In this document: one piece after another, positions 62,932 through 64,000 of the stretch
Layout: every line of letters begins with the position of its first letter
Numbering within the stretch: position 1 is the first letter of the stretch
Assembly (NCBI GenBank): GCA_965202905.1
Contig: OZ241868.1
Coordinates: forward strand, 248,001-312,000
Direction of reading: 5' to 3'
From: CAYFYS01 sp965202905
GTDB lineage: Bacteria > Pseudomonadota > Alphaproteobacteria > MPNO01
DNA: 64,000 nucleotides
Notes under the pieces: generated by a model
The model's database searches: none
Told to the model about the DNA's origin: nothing
What the model saw: the letters and a program-made list of their open reading frames with translations, nothing else
Translations under genes and position numbers: made by a program

Positions 62932-63738
62932 TCAAAACTCCGGAGCCGTCTTTCTTGCGATGTAGCGTGCCGATCTTCGGATTGCGGCGATGAGAGTCCA
63001 GGCCTCTGCCGAGGCAATAGAAGCTTCCCAGTCCTTTGCCAACCGTCGGCGCCGGCCGAGCCAAGCGAAGGTGCGTTCGACCACCCAACGGCGAGCAATG
63101 ACAACGAAACCGGTCAGGCCCGCCGGCCTCTCTCACAGCGTCGCGAAGCGGGTCGCCGGAATAACCCCCATCGGCGAAGAGACGGGTCAGCGTGGGAAAG
63201 CTCCCGCAAGCCTGTGCGATGACAGCGGGCGCGCCGTCACGGTCTTAAACGCCGGCTGAGTGCGTGACCAGCCCAACAGATTTCCATCTGTGTCCGTCAC
63301 GATGTGCCGCTTGCGCCCCTTGGTTTTCTTGCCCGCATCGTATCCACGCGGCCCACCGCTTTCGGTTGTCTTCATCGATTGGCTATCCATGATCCCGGCA
63401 GTCGAGACCGCGTCCCGGCCGGACAGCACGCGGGATGCGCCGACCGACGCCTCGTTCAGAACGTCCAGCAGGCCGCTGTTTCGCAGCAGATAAAAGCAGC
63501 ACTGCACCGTCGTGAACGGCGGGAAGTTCTTGGGCAGCATCGCCCACCGGCATCCGGTAGAAGCCACGTACTGGATCGCGTCCTACACGGTGCGCATATC
63601 GGTTCGGCGCAGGCGCCCGACTTTCGACGCGGGCGGCATGAATGGCGCGGCAAGGGCCCATTCTTCATCTGTGCCGTCGCCTGCATAGCGCTGACCGCGC
63701 CGGTCATAGTCGGGGCAAGTGATTTCTGTCCAGGACAT
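62932..63738 (-). mobile_element. Decayed IS5-family (IS427-group) transposase
   Basis: The ATG at 63738 opens MSWTEITCPDYDRRGQRYAG, the group's standard start. The frame stops near 63583. The core continues in another frame with CRWAMLPKNFPPFTTVQCCF, IMDSQSMKTTESGGPRGYDA and GKKTKGRKRHIVTDTDGNLL, which includes the first catalytic Asp. The C-terminal YREK-type part (RRWVVERTFAWLGR equivalent) is in a third frame and ends ARYIARKTAPEF at 62932-62934. At least two frame breaks make it inactive. A left end is at about 62881; no matching right end was found near 63790. Confidence 0.8.
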
Positions 63739-63813
63739 CGCATTCTCCAAGTGTTGCAACCGCAGAGAAGCATAACTGGCTAAAATCACTCAACTTGGTT
63801 TTCGGTTGGGCTC

Positions 63814-64000
63814 TTAGTCGGACACCCGTGTGCAGGCGGCTTCCAGCGCCGACCACGTGGCCTCGATACCGTAGCTTGCGGCGTAGTCCCGGAATGTCGC
63901 TGTGAGGAATGCGTAGGCCGAGCCGATGTCGGCATGCGCGCCAAGCGCGGCGTTATAGGCCAAAACCTGCTCGAAGGCGGTCATCAGCCCACTGTCCTTC
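63814..64000 (-). CDS. C-terminal part of an unidentified gene, cut by the window edge
   Basis: A minus-strand frame is open from the right edge to a TAA at 63814-63816 and gives about 61 residues: SGLMTAFEQVLAYNAALGAH, then ADIGSAYAFLTATFRDYAAS and YGIEATWSALEAACTRVSD. Composition is that of a real, mostly helical protein. No family recognised. Confidence 0.55.
   Translation of the reverse strand, partial: KDSGLMTAFEQVLAYNAALGAHADIGSAYAFLTATFRDYAASYGIEATWSALEAACTRVSD

Overview
The window is high-GC (about two-thirds G+C), densely coded bacterial DNA. It looks like an alphaproteobacterium of the Rhodospirillales kind. The evidence is the run purN-purM / DUF2066 - CDP-alcohol phosphatidyltransferase - AI-2E permease - HdaA, the topA-rnr overlap, the dprA-plsY pair, gatC-gatA-gatB and a DctPQM TRAP transporter. 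The chromosomal backbone is intact, while accessory and catabolic genes carry many lesions, so this may be a genome undergoing gene decay. That last step is inference; sequencing error is the main alternative.

Layout. 1-2.6 kb: tail of an IS1-type transposase, a QmcA/NfeD pair, then IS1595 debris. 2.6-15 kb: a catabolic region. On the minus strand it has a three-subunit molybdenum hydroxylase, a gentisate-dioxygenase-type cupin with a nonsense codon, a frameshifted FAD aromatic hydroxylase and two MetE-like zinc methyltransferases. On the plus strand it has an SDR, an aryl acid:AMP ligase and an amidohydrolase. 15.4-21 kb: a defence island with a GmrSD-type type IV restriction enzyme, a stub of a type ISP restriction enzyme, Mrr and HigBA. 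The stub, mrr and higBA lie between two ~450-bp direct repeats derived from the 3' half of a fumarylacetoacetate hydrolase (FAH) gene. 21-24 kb: a second, partly broken catabolic run (FAH, unknown protein, luciferase-like monooxygenase, unknown protein, isochorismatase, polysaccharide deacetylase).

24.3-45.2 kb is core: ABC-F ATPase, ndk, purN, purM, DUF2066, phosphatidyltransferase, AI-2E permease, hdaA, glutamine amidotransferase, rnd, aspS, rpmG, S41 protease, rnr, topA, dprA, plsY and a flavin reductase-like protein. 45.2-48.3 kb is a graveyard of a MacAB-TolC-like efflux system. 48.3-57.8 kb returns to core: cupin, ruvX, gatCAB, GST, tRNA-Ser(GCU), ubiD and two uncharacterised proteins. 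58-61 kb is a DctPQM TRAP operon with a strong hairpin between dctP and dctQ. 61.3-64 kb is a second debris zone: a DNA methylase broken by an amber codon and truncated by IS5-type sequence, a gene that lost its 5' end to an IS end, a decayed IS5/IS427 element and a partial gene at the edge.

The most unusual pattern is a recurring lesion type: perfect or near-perfect tandem duplications of 8-18 bp. Three of them duplicate a gene's stop codon, three break reading frames, and one doubles a Shine-Dalgarno sequence. The most system-like locus is the restriction/toxin-antitoxin cassette bracketed by the FAH-derived repeats. No CRISPR array or replication origin was seen.
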